This document shows positions 54,379 through 63,500 of a stretch of 64,000 bases of DNA, one piece after another. The translations under genes and the position numbers were made by a program. A model generated the notes under the pieces. The model did no database searches. It was not told the origin of the DNA and worked only from the letters and a program-made list of their open reading frames with translations. This stretch comes from an uncultured Adlercreutzia sp. (GTDB lineage: Bacteria; Actinomycetota; Coriobacteriia; Coriobacteriales; Eggerthellaceae): the NCBI GenBank assembly GCA_910589165.1, contig CAJUSP010000014.1:23638-87637 (forward strand), written 5' to 3'. Position 1 is the first letter of the stretch, and every line of letters starts with the position of its first letter.

Positions 54379-55106
54379 TAGATCACGAAGAAGTAGACGC
54401 TGAAGAATTGGAGGCAGCTGCCGGCCAGCACGAAGAGGTGGAAGACGGAGTGGAGGTATTTCACCTTCTTGAAGATGTAGAAGACGGCGCCCACGGTGTA
54501 GCTGAGGCCGCCGGCGAGCAGAAGCCAGAACCCCACGGGGGGAAGCGCGGCGAACAGCGTCGGCAGGAACATGACGATGGACCAGCCGAGGGCCACGTAG
54601 AGCACGGCGGAAATCCAGCGGGGGCGGAAAGTCCAGAAGGCCTCGAAGGCGATGCCGATAAGCGCCACGGCCCACACGAACGCGGCCAGCCACAGGCCGC
54701 CGACCGGCGCGAGCGTGATGAGGCAGTAGGGGGTGTAGGTGCCGGCGATAAGCAGGTAGATGCCCGAATGGTCGAGCACCTTGAACACGCGCTTGGCCCC
54801 CTCGATGGCGATGGCGTGGTAGAGCGTGGACATGAGGTATTCCAGCAGCAGCGCCACACCGTAGACGATGCCCGCAAGCAGCAGGATGCCGCCGCCGTCG
54901 AAAGCCGCCTTTACGATAAGCAGCACCAGGGCCGCCACGGCCAGCCCCGCCCCGATGCCGTGGGTGACGGCGTTGAAGATCTCCTCGCCCACGGTGTACT
55001 CGCGCACCCGCGGCTTGCGGGTGTCGCCGTTCACGTACACCGGCTTGGCCGCCGCAGCCGCGGCGTTGGGGGAGAGCTCGGGGTGCTTGAGCGTATTGAT
55101 TTTCAT
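54378..55106 (-). CDS. Hemolysin III family membrane protein
   Basis: A 242-residue seven-helix protein of the hemolysin III/PAQR group. Family blocks: GEEIFNAVTHGIGAGLA, YLMSTLYHAI with its histidine, and the C-terminal KYLHSVFHLFVLAGS with two more metal-ligand-type histidines. Despite the name, most members have no proven haemolytic role. ATG 55106 follows AAGGAGG; an in-frame start 33 bases upstream has no site. Its 3' end is duplicated downstream. Confidence 0.92.
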   Translation of the reverse strand: MKINTLKHPELSPNAAAAAAKPVYVNGDTRKPRVREYTVGEEIFNAVTHGIGAGLAVAALVLLIVKAAFDGGGILLLAGIVYGVALLLEYLMSTLYHAIAIEGAKRVFKVLDHSGIYLLIAGTYTPYCLITLAPVGGLWLAAFVWAVALIGIAFEAFWTFRPRWISAVLYVALGWSIVMFLPTLFAALPPVGFWLLLAGGLSYTVGAVFYIFKKVKYLHSVFHLFVLAGSCLQFFSVYFFVI

Positions 55107-55381
55107 GGGGCCTCCTTGGAACGGATCTGAGGGCATCATAGCCCACTCGGCTTCTCCGAGAGGTTCCGGGATGGAAACAATGGCGAATCTCCGAGGGAGG
55201 TTTCTGAGGGTTAATGGTGCGACCTGGGGATTCTTCGCAAAATACCGCCTTTTGGGTTATCGGTTTTACCATGGATGGGTGAGGTGCGAAAGGGCCGCTG
55301 CCGCCTATGATCGGTGCCGTGCTCGGGAAAGCGAAAGCGCTCCGGGCCACCCACTGAGGATCAGGTATAAAGGAGGACACC
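55107..55381. promoter_or_regulatory. Divergent gap upstream of reductase F
   Basis: A 275-bp gap between hemolysin III (minus) and reductase F (plus). A weak inverted pair, GGTTA/TTACC, around 55256-55272 is the only operator-like element; no clear promoter was seen. Confidence 0.35.
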
Positions 55382-57286
55382 GTGGGAGAGACAACGAACA
55401 ACGGAGTATCGCGTCGCAGCTTTTTGCAGGGTGTGGGCCTGGCCGGCGCTGCGGCTCTGGCCGCCGGCGTAGCGACGGGCTGCAGCCCGCAGCCCCAGTC
55501 GTCTTCGGACGACCTGGCCGAAACCGGCGAGCAGAGCGCTACGGCCGCGGCCACGCCGGGCTACGCGAGCACCGAGGACTGGCTGGGCACGGCCCCGCAG
55601 ATTGCCGACGACGAGATCGTCGAGACCGTCAACTGCGACGTGGTGGTGTGCGGCGGCGGCCATGCGGGCATTCAGGCGGCCCTGGCTGCGGCGGAGGGCG
55701 GCGCGTCCGTCGTGGTCATCGAGCAGTCGCCTGAGGAGAGCCGCAAGGTGAAAGGCGAAGACATCGGCCATGTGAACTCGCAATTCCTGATCGAGCGCGG
55801 TTTCGGCCCCTACGACGAGGGCGAGATCGTGCAGGAGTTCTGCCTGCGCGCCGGCGGCCGCGTCAACACCGAGGTGGTGCGCAAGTTCGTGGCGAATTCG
55901 GGTGAGATGTTCGACCACGCGGCCTCGCTGGTCAATTGGCCCGACGATCGCATCAAGCTGGTGTCCGACGCCGATCCGGCTATCAGTCCCATCGACGACT
56001 CTATGATCTGCATCCATCAGTCCGGCCTGTCCCTCGACGGCGACGTGGAGTACCCGCTCTATCGCGGTGGCTTCAAGACCTGGCCTTGCGTCGTGCAGTT
56101 CATGGGCCCCATTCAGCATCAGCCCGTGGACGGCGTGGCGGCGCTCTCGCGTCTCGACGAGTTCCAGCAGTTCTCCATCCTGGAGGGCAAGGATCTGGGT
56201 GCCACGTGGCGCTGCGGCGAGAAGGCCATGGTGCTCACCCAGGACGAGAGCGGCGCGGTAACCGGCGTTATTGCCGAGGGAGCCAACGGCTACGTGAAGT
56301 ACAACGCGGCCAAGGGCGTCATCCTCTGCACGGGCGACTTCGCTGCCAACACCGACATGACGTGGAACCTGCTGACCGAGTACCGCGAGTATAACGAGCG
56401 CATGGGTCTGGACGCCTCCTCGCTTCAGGGCCAGTCGGACTGCAGCGGCGAAGGCCACAAGATGGGCTGCTGGGCCGGCGGCTTCATCGAGGCCGGCCCG
56501 CGCGGTGCCATGAGCTTTGGCGGCGGTGCCTCGGGCCCCTGGGGATCGAGCCCCTTCCTGTGGCTGAACGCCAAGGGTGAGCGTTTCATGAACGAGGCCG
56601 CCATCTGCGACTCCATGGCCATCGCCGTGCGTCAGCCTCTGGGTGGCTTCACGCTGGTCACCGATGCCAACTACGAGGAGACGCTGAAGAATTCCTCGCT
56701 CGACCACGGCTGCGCTAACTTCGGTCGCCCCGACTACTACACCGAGCTGGTGGAAGACATGGCTGCTGTGCCTGTGGACAGCCCCGAGGGCGGCGCCGTG
56801 CGCATGTGCACGGTGGCTGAGCGCATGCCCTCCCAAGTTTACGCTGCCAGCACGCTCGACCAGCTGGCCGGCATGCTGGGCTACGAGGGCGAGACCAAAG
56901 AGGCCTTCCTGGCCAGCATCGAGCGCTACAACGAGCTGTGCGAGGCCGGCTCCGACAAGGACTTCGGCAAGGACGCCGTGCTCATGACCCCCATCAAGGA
57001 GCCGCCCTTCTACGGATGCGGCAGTGCGGCCCCCGGCGGCTTCGGCGGCAACAGCGGCACCCTGGGTGTGAGCCTGGTGACGCTGACGGGCCTGGTGACC
57101 AACGGCGACTTGCAGGTGGTGGACAAGGACTACAACGTCATCCCTAACCTGTACGCGGCCGGCAACACCCTGGGCGGTCGTTACGGCATGCAGTACACCA
57201 CGCCCTTCGCCGGCAACTCCATCGGCATGGCCATGACCCATGGTCGCGTGGCCGGCAAGCTCATCACCGGTCAGGAAGTGCTGTAG
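55382..57286 (+). CDS. Tat-exported FAD-dependent reductase F (fumarate reductase-like)
   Basis: A 634-residue flavoprotein. Tat signal SRRSFLQ (Arg11-Arg12), lipobox-like VATGC (Cys34), an Ala/Ser/Thr linker, then the FAD motif VVVCGGGHAG (about residue 90). The C-terminal FAD block is YAAGNTLGGRYGMQYTTP, closest to reductase D. The proton-donor loop reads NEAAICDS, with Cys where Arg is expected. GTG 55382 follows AAAGGAGG. LuxR E lies convergent downstream, unlike the divergent pairs elsewhere. Substrate unknown. Confidence 0.9.
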   Translation: MGETTNNGVSRRSFLQGVGLAGAAALAAGVATGCSPQPQSSSDDLAETGEQSATAAATPGYASTEDWLGTAPQIADDEIVETVNCDVVVCGGGHAGIQAALAAAEGGASVVVIEQSPEESRKVKGEDIGHVNSQFLIERGFGPYDEGEIVQEFCLRAGGRVNTEVVRKFVANSGEMFDHAASLVNWPDDRIKLVSDADPAISPIDDSMICIHQSGLSLDGDVEYPLYRGGFKTWPCVVQFMGPIQHQPVDGVAALSRLDEFQQFSILEGKDLGATWRCGEKAMVLTQDESGAVTGVIAEGANGYVKYNAAKGVILCTGDFAANTDMTWNLLTEYREYNERMGLDASSLQGQSDCSGEGHKMGCWAGGFIEAGPRGAMSFGGGASGPWGSSPFLWLNAKGERFMNEAAICDSMAIAVRQPLGGFTLVTDANYEETLKNSSLDHGCANFGRPDYYTELVEDMAAVPVDSPEGGAVRMCTVAERMPSQVYAASTLDQLAGMLGYEGETKEAFLASIERYNELCEAGSDKDFGKDAVLMTPIKEPPFYGCGSAAPGGFGGNSGTLGVSLVTLTGLVTNGDLQVVDKDYNVIPNLYAAGNTLGGRYGMQYTTPFAGNSIGMAMTHGRVAGKLITGQEVL

Positions 57287-57297
57287 CGATTTCCCTC

Positions 57298-57339
57298 GAA
57301 GGCGCGTCTGCTTAATCCCTCCCCAGGTGGCGCGCCTTC
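57298..57339 (+). terminator. First hairpin after reductase F
   Basis: A 9-bp perfect stem (57298-57306 with 57331-57339) with a 24-nt loop, followed by TCTTATC. Confidence 0.55.
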
Positions 57340-57352
57340 TCTTATCACATAG

Positions 57353-57396
57353 CGCCCGTCAAGCCCGTTCCCTCCCTCCGGCTTGACGGGCGTTTT
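57353..57396 (+). terminator. Terminator after reductase F
   Basis: A 13-bp perfect stem (57353-57365 with 57380-57392), 14-nt loop CGTTCCCTCCCTCC, then TTTT. It lies between the convergent reductase F and LuxR E genes. Confidence 0.88.
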
Positions 57397-57405
57397 GCGT
57401 TGGCG

Positions 57406-59028
57406 TTAGGAAGCGGCGTCCTCGTCGGTGGTTTCCACCAGATCGAGCAGCTCGCTGCGGGAGTGGACGCCAAGCTTCTCGTAGATATGCCGGATGTGCA
57501 CCTTCACGGTCTCCCGCGAGAGGAAGAGCGTGTCGGCAATATAGGCGGCGGTGCGGCCTCGCGCGAGGAGGGCCAGCACGTCCATCTCGCGCGGCGACAG
57601 GTTGCCGCGCTCCTGAAGCCGAAGGCATCGGACGGTCAAAGGGTCGGGGGAAGACGGAGCGGCTTCGGAAGCCGCCGGTATGGTCGGGTCGCTGGTGGGA
57701 ATGTCCGGCATGCCTGCGGAGACGACGGCTTCCTGGCTGTTGCTGCGGAAGGCAAGCAGGGCGAAGAGCACGAGATAGGCCACGAAAAGACCGAGCGACA
57801 CGGCGGTTTTCGCTTCATGGCTCAGGACAGTGCTGGACAAAGCCGCCGCGCCGAAGCAAAGCGAACTCGCGAAAAGCACGACTCCGCACTGGACCATTGG
57901 GGTGTGCAAGTGGGTGGCGAGGCGGCGAGGCCAGAGGTGGGCTGCGCTGGTGTTTTCGGGGACGGCCGCCGATGGCGCCGGGGCTTCCGCAGCGAGGGCC
58001 TTATGGTCCTCGCTGCACAAAAGCCAGCTCGTCAGAATAGCGAAGAACGCAAAGCCGACGCCGGTCATGAGCCCGAACAGTATGCCGATCACGAAATCTG
58101 GCGCAAGGGGGATGAAGCAGGGGAAAGAAGGCAGTGCCGCTAGCACCGGGCAAAGGCCAACGAGCACCTTGCGGAGCTTCCCGGCTCGGGTGCTTAAAAG
58201 TCCCGCAGCGGTCAGGACAGCCGCGCAGGCCATGACGCCGAGAAAGGCCCCGCGGTTCAGCGTGCCGGCAAAGGCAAAGGAGTTGTCTCCCATAAGGCTG
58301 CCGCAGCTGAAGCCCAGGACGACGGCGCAGACGCATAAGCCGCTTGCGGCAGGCAGAAGCCCCTGCGCGTCCCCGCTGGCCGAGGTGCGCGCGAAGGGAG
58401 CGTTTGTCTCGAAGGATTCGCTCGATGCCGCATCCGTTGCAGCCGACCCATGGCGCTCGGCACGACCGGCTCCCATCGTGATGGCCCACGATCCCGCCAC
58501 CGACAGAGCATTCATGGCTATGATGAGGGGCGTCTGCGAGAAGGTGAAGCAGGCTACCGAGATGAGGGCTGCACCTCCGAAGGCAATGCTCAACACGGTA
58601 AGCTGCTCAGGAGCGGGCAGGCGTCCCAGGCGTTCGCGCCACCAAAGAAGAAAAAGAACGCTTCCGCAGCCGTAGGCGATGCCAGAGAACAGAAAGCACA
58701 AGCTGTAGCCCTCGCCAGGGGCGAAGAGCCCAATGAGGGCGAAGGCCAAAGCGATGGCCCAAAACACGGTAATGGCTCCGAGGGGAGGGCTCTCGACCAG
58801 GGCTTGCAAGGATCGCATGAGGGCAATTCCGGCTCCCAGGGCGACAAGGGCGATGCCAGCGCCGAACATGAGAGCCGTGATGCCGTCGGAGCGTCCCAAT
58901 TCGATAAGGGGACCGAGAATTGAAGCGCTCGAGGAGATGCAGAAGGCCGTGGGGCCGGTGAGGAAGAGCATGAGGGCCGTAGCGTAGAGTGCCAACGTGG
59001 GCCAGGGTAGCGCTCTTCTACTGGTCAT
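57406..59028 (-). CDS. Membrane LuxR-type regulator E
   Basis: A 540-residue polytopic protein, with long polar loops in mid-protein (around residues 190-215 and 345-375) and a Ser/Pro-rich linker before the LuxR domain (LSPREMDVLALLARG, then SRETVKVHIRHIYEKLGV). ATG 59028 lies inside the 3' end of queH (11-base overlap), so it is translationally coupled and is the third gene of ferritin-queH-luxR. Presumed to control reductase F by proximity. Confidence 0.86.
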   Translation of the reverse strand: MTSRRALPWPTLALYATALMLFLTGPTAFCISSSASILGPLIELGRSDGITALMFGAGIALVALGAGIALMRSLQALVESPPLGAITVFWAIALAFALIGLFAPGEGYSLCFLFSGIAYGCGSVLFLLWWRERLGRLPAPEQLTVLSIAFGGAALISVACFTFSQTPLIIAMNALSVAGSWAITMGAGRAERHGSAATDAASSESFETNAPFARTSASGDAQGLLPAASGLCVCAVVLGFSCGSLMGDNSFAFAGTLNRGAFLGVMACAAVLTAAGLLSTRAGKLRKVLVGLCPVLAALPSFPCFIPLAPDFVIGILFGLMTGVGFAFFAILTSWLLCSEDHKALAAEAPAPSAAVPENTSAAHLWPRRLATHLHTPMVQCGVVLFASSLCFGAAALSSTVLSHEAKTAVSLGLFVAYLVLFALLAFRSNSQEAVVSAGMPDIPTSDPTIPAASEAAPSSPDPLTVRCLRLQERGNLSPREMDVLALLARGRTAAYIADTLFLSRETVKVHIRHIYEKLGVHSRSELLDLVETTDEDAAS

Positions 59029-59881
59029 GGGCGTCTCCGTTGCGTCTTTCCCTCATTGCCCTCAGAATAGCGCGCTTTCGTGCTTGCTTGTTGGCGTAGG
59101 CTTGCTTTTCGGCTCGGTTGCGGGCGCGTTCGGCTTCGGCAGCGGCGCGCTCTTCGGCGTGGGCAGCCGCTTCGGCCTCGCGGGCGGCGCGGCGGGCGGC
59201 CTTGCGCTCGGAGCGCTCGGCGGCGGCCTCGGCGTCGGAGAAGCGACAGCCGCAGTAGTTCTGGCGGTACATGCCGCCCTCGCGGGAGCGCCGGGTGGCC
59301 TCGTCGTAGAAGGGGCGGTAGTCCTCGAAGTGGGCGGCGATGCCCTCGGCGGCCGCGGCGCGCTCCAGCTCCTCTCGGATGATCTCGGTGTACTGGTAGG
59401 GGCTCACCGAAAGCGTGGTGCCCAAGGTGTCGAAGCCGTGCTCGCGGGCATAGCGGGCCGCCTCTTCGAAGCGCAGCCGATAGCAGGCCCGGCACCGCGC
59501 CTCGCGCGATGCTTCGGGTGAGACAGCGCCCCGGAGGGGCGTCTCATCTTCAGAAACCTGTGCGGCGCTTCGCGCAGAGGGCGCCTGCGAAGGTGAGACA
59601 CCCCTCCGGGGCGCTGTCTCACCTGCGCGGGCGAGCGCAGCCTCGCCGATGCGGCCGGCGGTGGCTTCCCAAGCTTCTGCATCGTAGGCGCCTTCGACCA
59701 CCTCCACAGCTTCGCCCTCGGCCCATGCGCGCAGCGTTTCCAAGCGGTGGGCGTACTCCTCGGCCGGGTGGATGTTCGAATTGGCGTAGAAGATGACCGG
59801 CGCGAGGCCCTCCTCACGCAAAATGCGGACCGGCTCCAGCGAGCACGGTCCGCAACAGGCATGTAGCAGTATGCGACTCAA
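59018..59881 (-). CDS. queH: Epoxyqueuosine reductase QueH with inserted repeat peptide
   Basis: A 287-residue DUF208/QueH enzyme for the last step of queuosine synthesis. Cluster and active-site cysteines are visible: LHACCGPCS near the N-terminus, ARCRACYRLRFEEAA and QNYCGCRFS. TLSVSPYQ is typical. Between about residues 87 and 126 lies an insertion (ETAPRRGVSPSQ ... EDETPLRGAVSP) encoded by palindromic repeats and absent from the usual family plan. A Glu/Ala/Arg-rich coiled tail follows. The start appears to be TTG 59881, three bases past the ferritin stop; no strong ribosome site, so coupling is likely. Confidence 0.85.
   Translation of the reverse strand: MSRILLHACCGPCSLEPVRILREEGLAPVIFYANSNIHPAEEYAHRLETLRAWAEGEAVEVVEGAYDAEAWEATAGRIGEAALARAGETAPRRGVSPSQAPSARSAAQVSEDETPLRGAVSPEASREARCRACYRLRFEEAARYAREHGFDTLGTTLSVSPYQYTEIIREELERAAAAEGIAAHFEDYRPFYDEATRRSREGGMYRQNYCGCRFSDAEAAAERSERKAARRAAREAEAAAHAEERAAAEAERARNRAEKQAYANKQARKRAILRAMRERRNGDAHDQ
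59518..59623. repeat. Paired inverted palindromes inserted in queH
   Basis: Unit A (59519-59546) is bounded by TGAGAC/GTCTCA with an inner GCCCC/GGGGC stem. Unit B (59592-59623) is bounded by GGTGAGACA/TGTCTCACC with an inner CCCC/GGGG. Unit B reverse-complemented equals unit A at nearly every base, so they form a head-to-head pair 45 bp apart. The frame of queH stays open through both. Confidence 0.85.
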
Positions 59882-59884
59882 CGG

Positions 59885-60400
59885 CTACGCGGTGGCCAGG
59901 GGGCTCGGCACCGAGTACACGCGGGCGGCACACTCGCGGTCGAGGTCGTAGAGGCCCTTGGGATCCTTGCCGAACAGCTTCATGTTGGTGATCATGGTGT
60001 CGGCGTTGTCCTCTTCCTCCAGCTGCTCGTCGATGAACCAGCCGAGGAACTTCTGGGCGCGGTAGTCGTGGGCCTCAAGCGCGGCGGCGTAGATGTCGTT
60101 GATGAGTGAGGTCACGTACTGCTCGTGCTCCATGGCGGCCTCCAGCGGCTCCAGGAAGTTCGAGAACGTCTTGTCGGGCATATCGATGGCCAGCAGCTTC
60201 ACTTTCTCGCCGTTCTCGTGCAGGTAGTTGCGGAAGATGAGCGCATGGTCGCGCTCCTCGGCGGCCTGAATCTCGAAATAGTTGGCGTAGCCGGACAGGC
60301 CCTCCTCCTCGTAGTAGTCGGCGAAGGACAGGTACAGGTAGGCGGAGTACAGTTCCTTGTTGATCTGGTCGTTGATGAGCTCGTAGACCTTGGCGTCCAT
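59885..60400 (-). CDS. Ferritin (FtnA type)
   Basis: A 171-residue non-heme ferritin storing iron as ferric mineral. Ferroxidase ligands are visible in NKELYSAYLYLSFA (Glu near 16), IQAAEERDHALIF (Glu and His near 49-52), MEHEQYVTS (Glu near 93) and WFIDEQLEEED (Gln/Glu near 125-129). Length typical. ATG 60400 follows GAAAGGAACC. First gene of the ferritin-queH-luxR run; the long upstream in-frame extension has no start signal. Confidence 0.93.
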   Translation of the reverse strand: MDAKVYELINDQINKELYSAYLYLSFADYYEEEGLSGYANYFEIQAAEERDHALIFRNYLHENGEKVKLLAIDMPDKTFSNFLEPLEAAMEHEQYVTSLINDIYAAALEAHDYRAQKFLGWFIDEQLEEEDNADTMITNMKLFGKDPKGLYDLDRECAARVYSVPSPLATA

Positions 60401-60584
60401 GGACGGTTCCTTTCTCGTGGGGGCACGCGGCGCGCCCCGAATCCAAAACGAAGACAGGATACCGCGAAGTGCCGCGCCATGCATGGGAAAACTGTGCAAT
60501 CCCCTTGCATTTAACGGAACGGACAAGTGCCCGCGCGGACGCGCCGCCATAATGGGCGCGAGCGAAGAGAATCAAGGAGCATCC

Positions 60585-63500
60585 ATGCTGCAGCTGAAGA
60601 ACATCTGCAAGGCCTACACCACGGGCGACTTCACCCAGGTGGCCTTGGACGACGTGTCCATCTCGTTCCGCGACAACGAATTCGTGGCCATCCTCGGCCC
60701 GTCGGGCTCGGGCAAGACCACCTTGCTGAACGTCATGGGCGGCCTGGACCACTACGACTCCGGCGACATGATCGTCGACGGCATCTCCACCCACCGCTAC
60801 CGCGACCGCGATTGGGACGCCTTCCGCAACAACCGCATCGGCTTCGTGTTCCAAAGCTACAACCTCATTCCGCACCAGACCATCCTGCAGAACGTGGAAC
60901 TGGCGCTGACGCTGTCGGGCGTGGGGAAGGCCGAGCGCACGCGCCGCGCCAAGGCGGCCCTGGAATCGGTGGGGCTCGGCGAGCACGTGAACAAGAAGCC
61001 GAGTCAGCTGTCCGGCGGCCAGATGCAGCGCGTGGCCATTGCCCGGGCGCTCATCAACGACCCGGAAATCGTGCTGGCCGACGAGCCCACCGGCGCCCTC
61101 GATTCGCGCACCTCGGTGCAGATCATGGACCTGCTCACGCAGATCGCCCAGGACCGCCTCGTCATCATGGTCACCCACAACCCGGAGCTGGCGGCCGACT
61201 ATGCCACGCGCACGGTGAACTTGGCCGACGGCGTCATCCAGTCCGACTCCGACCCGTTCTTCCCCACGGAAGAGGAGATGCACCTCTCGCGCAAGCCGGT
61301 GCGGCGCACCTCTATGAGCTTCCTCACGGCGCTCGCGCTGTCGGCGAACAACCTGCTGACGAAGAAGGGCCGCACCATCATGACCGCCTTCGCCGGCTCT
61401 ATCGGCATCATCGGCATCGCGGCCATTCTGGCGCTGGCCAACGGCGTGGACAACTACATCGAGCGCACCGAGGAGGAGACGCTATCGGTGTACCCGCTGC
61501 AGATCATGTCTACCGGCTTCGACATGACTGCGCTTATGGGTATGGGCACCGGCGACGACGGTGGCGACGCGGCGGCAGGCGGCGACAACCCACTGGAGGA
61601 AGCGGGCTTCAAAGGCGGCGTGAAGGGCGACGAGAACGACCCGGAAACCCGCGCCGGCGTGCCCGAGACGCGCATGGTCACCAACATGTTCGCCAGCCTG
61701 GAGAACAACGATTTGGCCTCGCTCAAGCTTTTCCTCGATGAGAACGGCGGCGATATCGATGCCTACGTGAACTCCATCGAGTACTCCTACAACGTGGTGC
61801 CCCAAATCTACGACGGCGACACCGCCGATGAGGTGCGCCAGATCAACCCCGACGCCACCTTCGCCGCCTTCGGCATGGGGTCGGGCTCTTCCAACGCGCT
61901 CATGTCCACGATGTACTCCACCGACGTGTTCTCCGAGATGATGGGCAACACGACGCTCATCGAGGACCAGTACGACGTGAAGGCCGGGCGCTGGCCCGAG
62001 CAGTGGGATGAGTGCGTGGTGGTGCTGACGGCCAACGGCACGCTGCCCGATTTGGTCTCCTACGCCCTCGGCCTGCGCGACCACGGGGCGCTGGATACCA
62101 TGATCGAGCAGTTCATGAACGAGGAGGACGTGACCGCGCCCGAGGACAAGCTCACCTTCTCCTACGAGGAGCTTATGGCCGTGCCGCTGAAGCTGGTGAA
62201 CGCCGCCGACTACTACAGCTACGACGAGGAGAACGGCGTGTGGGTCGACAAAACCGGGGATGAGGCCTACATGCGCGATCTGGTGAACGCCGGGGCCGAC
62301 CTGAAGATCGTCGGCGTGGTGCAGCCGGCGCCCGATGCGAAGGCCACGGCGCTTTCCATGGGCGTCTACTACACGCCGGCGCTCACCGAGCACCTTATCG
62401 AGGCGGCCAAATCTACGGCCATCGTGCAGGAGCAGCTGAACTACCCGACCGTGGACGTGTTCAACGGCAAGGACTTCGCCACCGAGGACGAGGAGGGCGC
62501 CTCCGACTTCTCCATGGAGAACCTGTTCACCATCGACGAGGACGCCCTGCAGAACGCCTTCCAGTTCGACGAGTCGAAGCTGTCCATGGACACGAGCGCG
62601 CTGTCCGAGGGGCTCTCTGAAAGCGACCTGCCGGCCATGCCCGGCCTGGATGCGAGCGCGCTCAACCTGGATCTGACAAGCGCCTTCAACAGCGACGCCA
62701 TGGGCGAGATGATGGGCGCGGCCTTGGCCGGCTACACCCAGGCTCTGGGGGCTGCCTACGCCGAGGCGGTGGCTTCGGGCACCCCGCCCGATTTCCAAAC
62801 CCTCGCCCAGCAGACGCTGCAATCCTACGCCCAGGGACCCGAGCTTCAAGCCCTCATGGCCCAGTACGCGGCGCAGATCGTGGACGCCAACGCCCTGCAG
62901 CAGGAGATGACGACCAAGATTTCGGCGGCGCTGCAAAGCTCCATGGCCAGCTATATGGAACAGGCCATGGGCGCCATCGCGGCGAAGACCCAGGCCTCGG
63001 TGGAGAAGGTGATGGGAGACATGGCCGCCAGCATTCCCGGCGCTATGTCGGTGGATGCGAGCGCGTTCCAGAACGCCTTCCAGATGAAGATGACCGAGGA
63101 GGAGCTGAGCGAGCTCATCATGTCGCTCATGAGCCGCGAGACCCGCTCCTACGACGGGAACTTGGCGAAGCTGGGCTACGCGGATACGGCCAAGCCCTCG
63201 CAGATCGACATCTACCCTGACAACTTCGAAGACAAGCAGCAGGTCATCGCCATTCTGGATGACTACAACGCCCGCATGGAGGCGTCGGACCAGGCCGACA
63301 AGAAAATCAGCTATACCGATTTCGTGGGCACGCTTATGAAGTCGGTCACCACCATCGTGGACATGATCAGCTACGTGCTCATTGCGTTCGTGGCCATCTC
63401 GCTTGTGGTGTCGTCCATCATGATCGGCATCATTACCTACATCTCGGTGCTCGAGCGCAAGAAGGAAATCGGTATCCTGCGCGCCATCGGCGCCAGCAAG

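Noticed and set aside
54098..54403. 101-codon plus-strand frame in the hemolysin III duplication
   Set aside because: It reads antisense through both 3' copies and the insert, has no ribosome site and no protein-like pattern.
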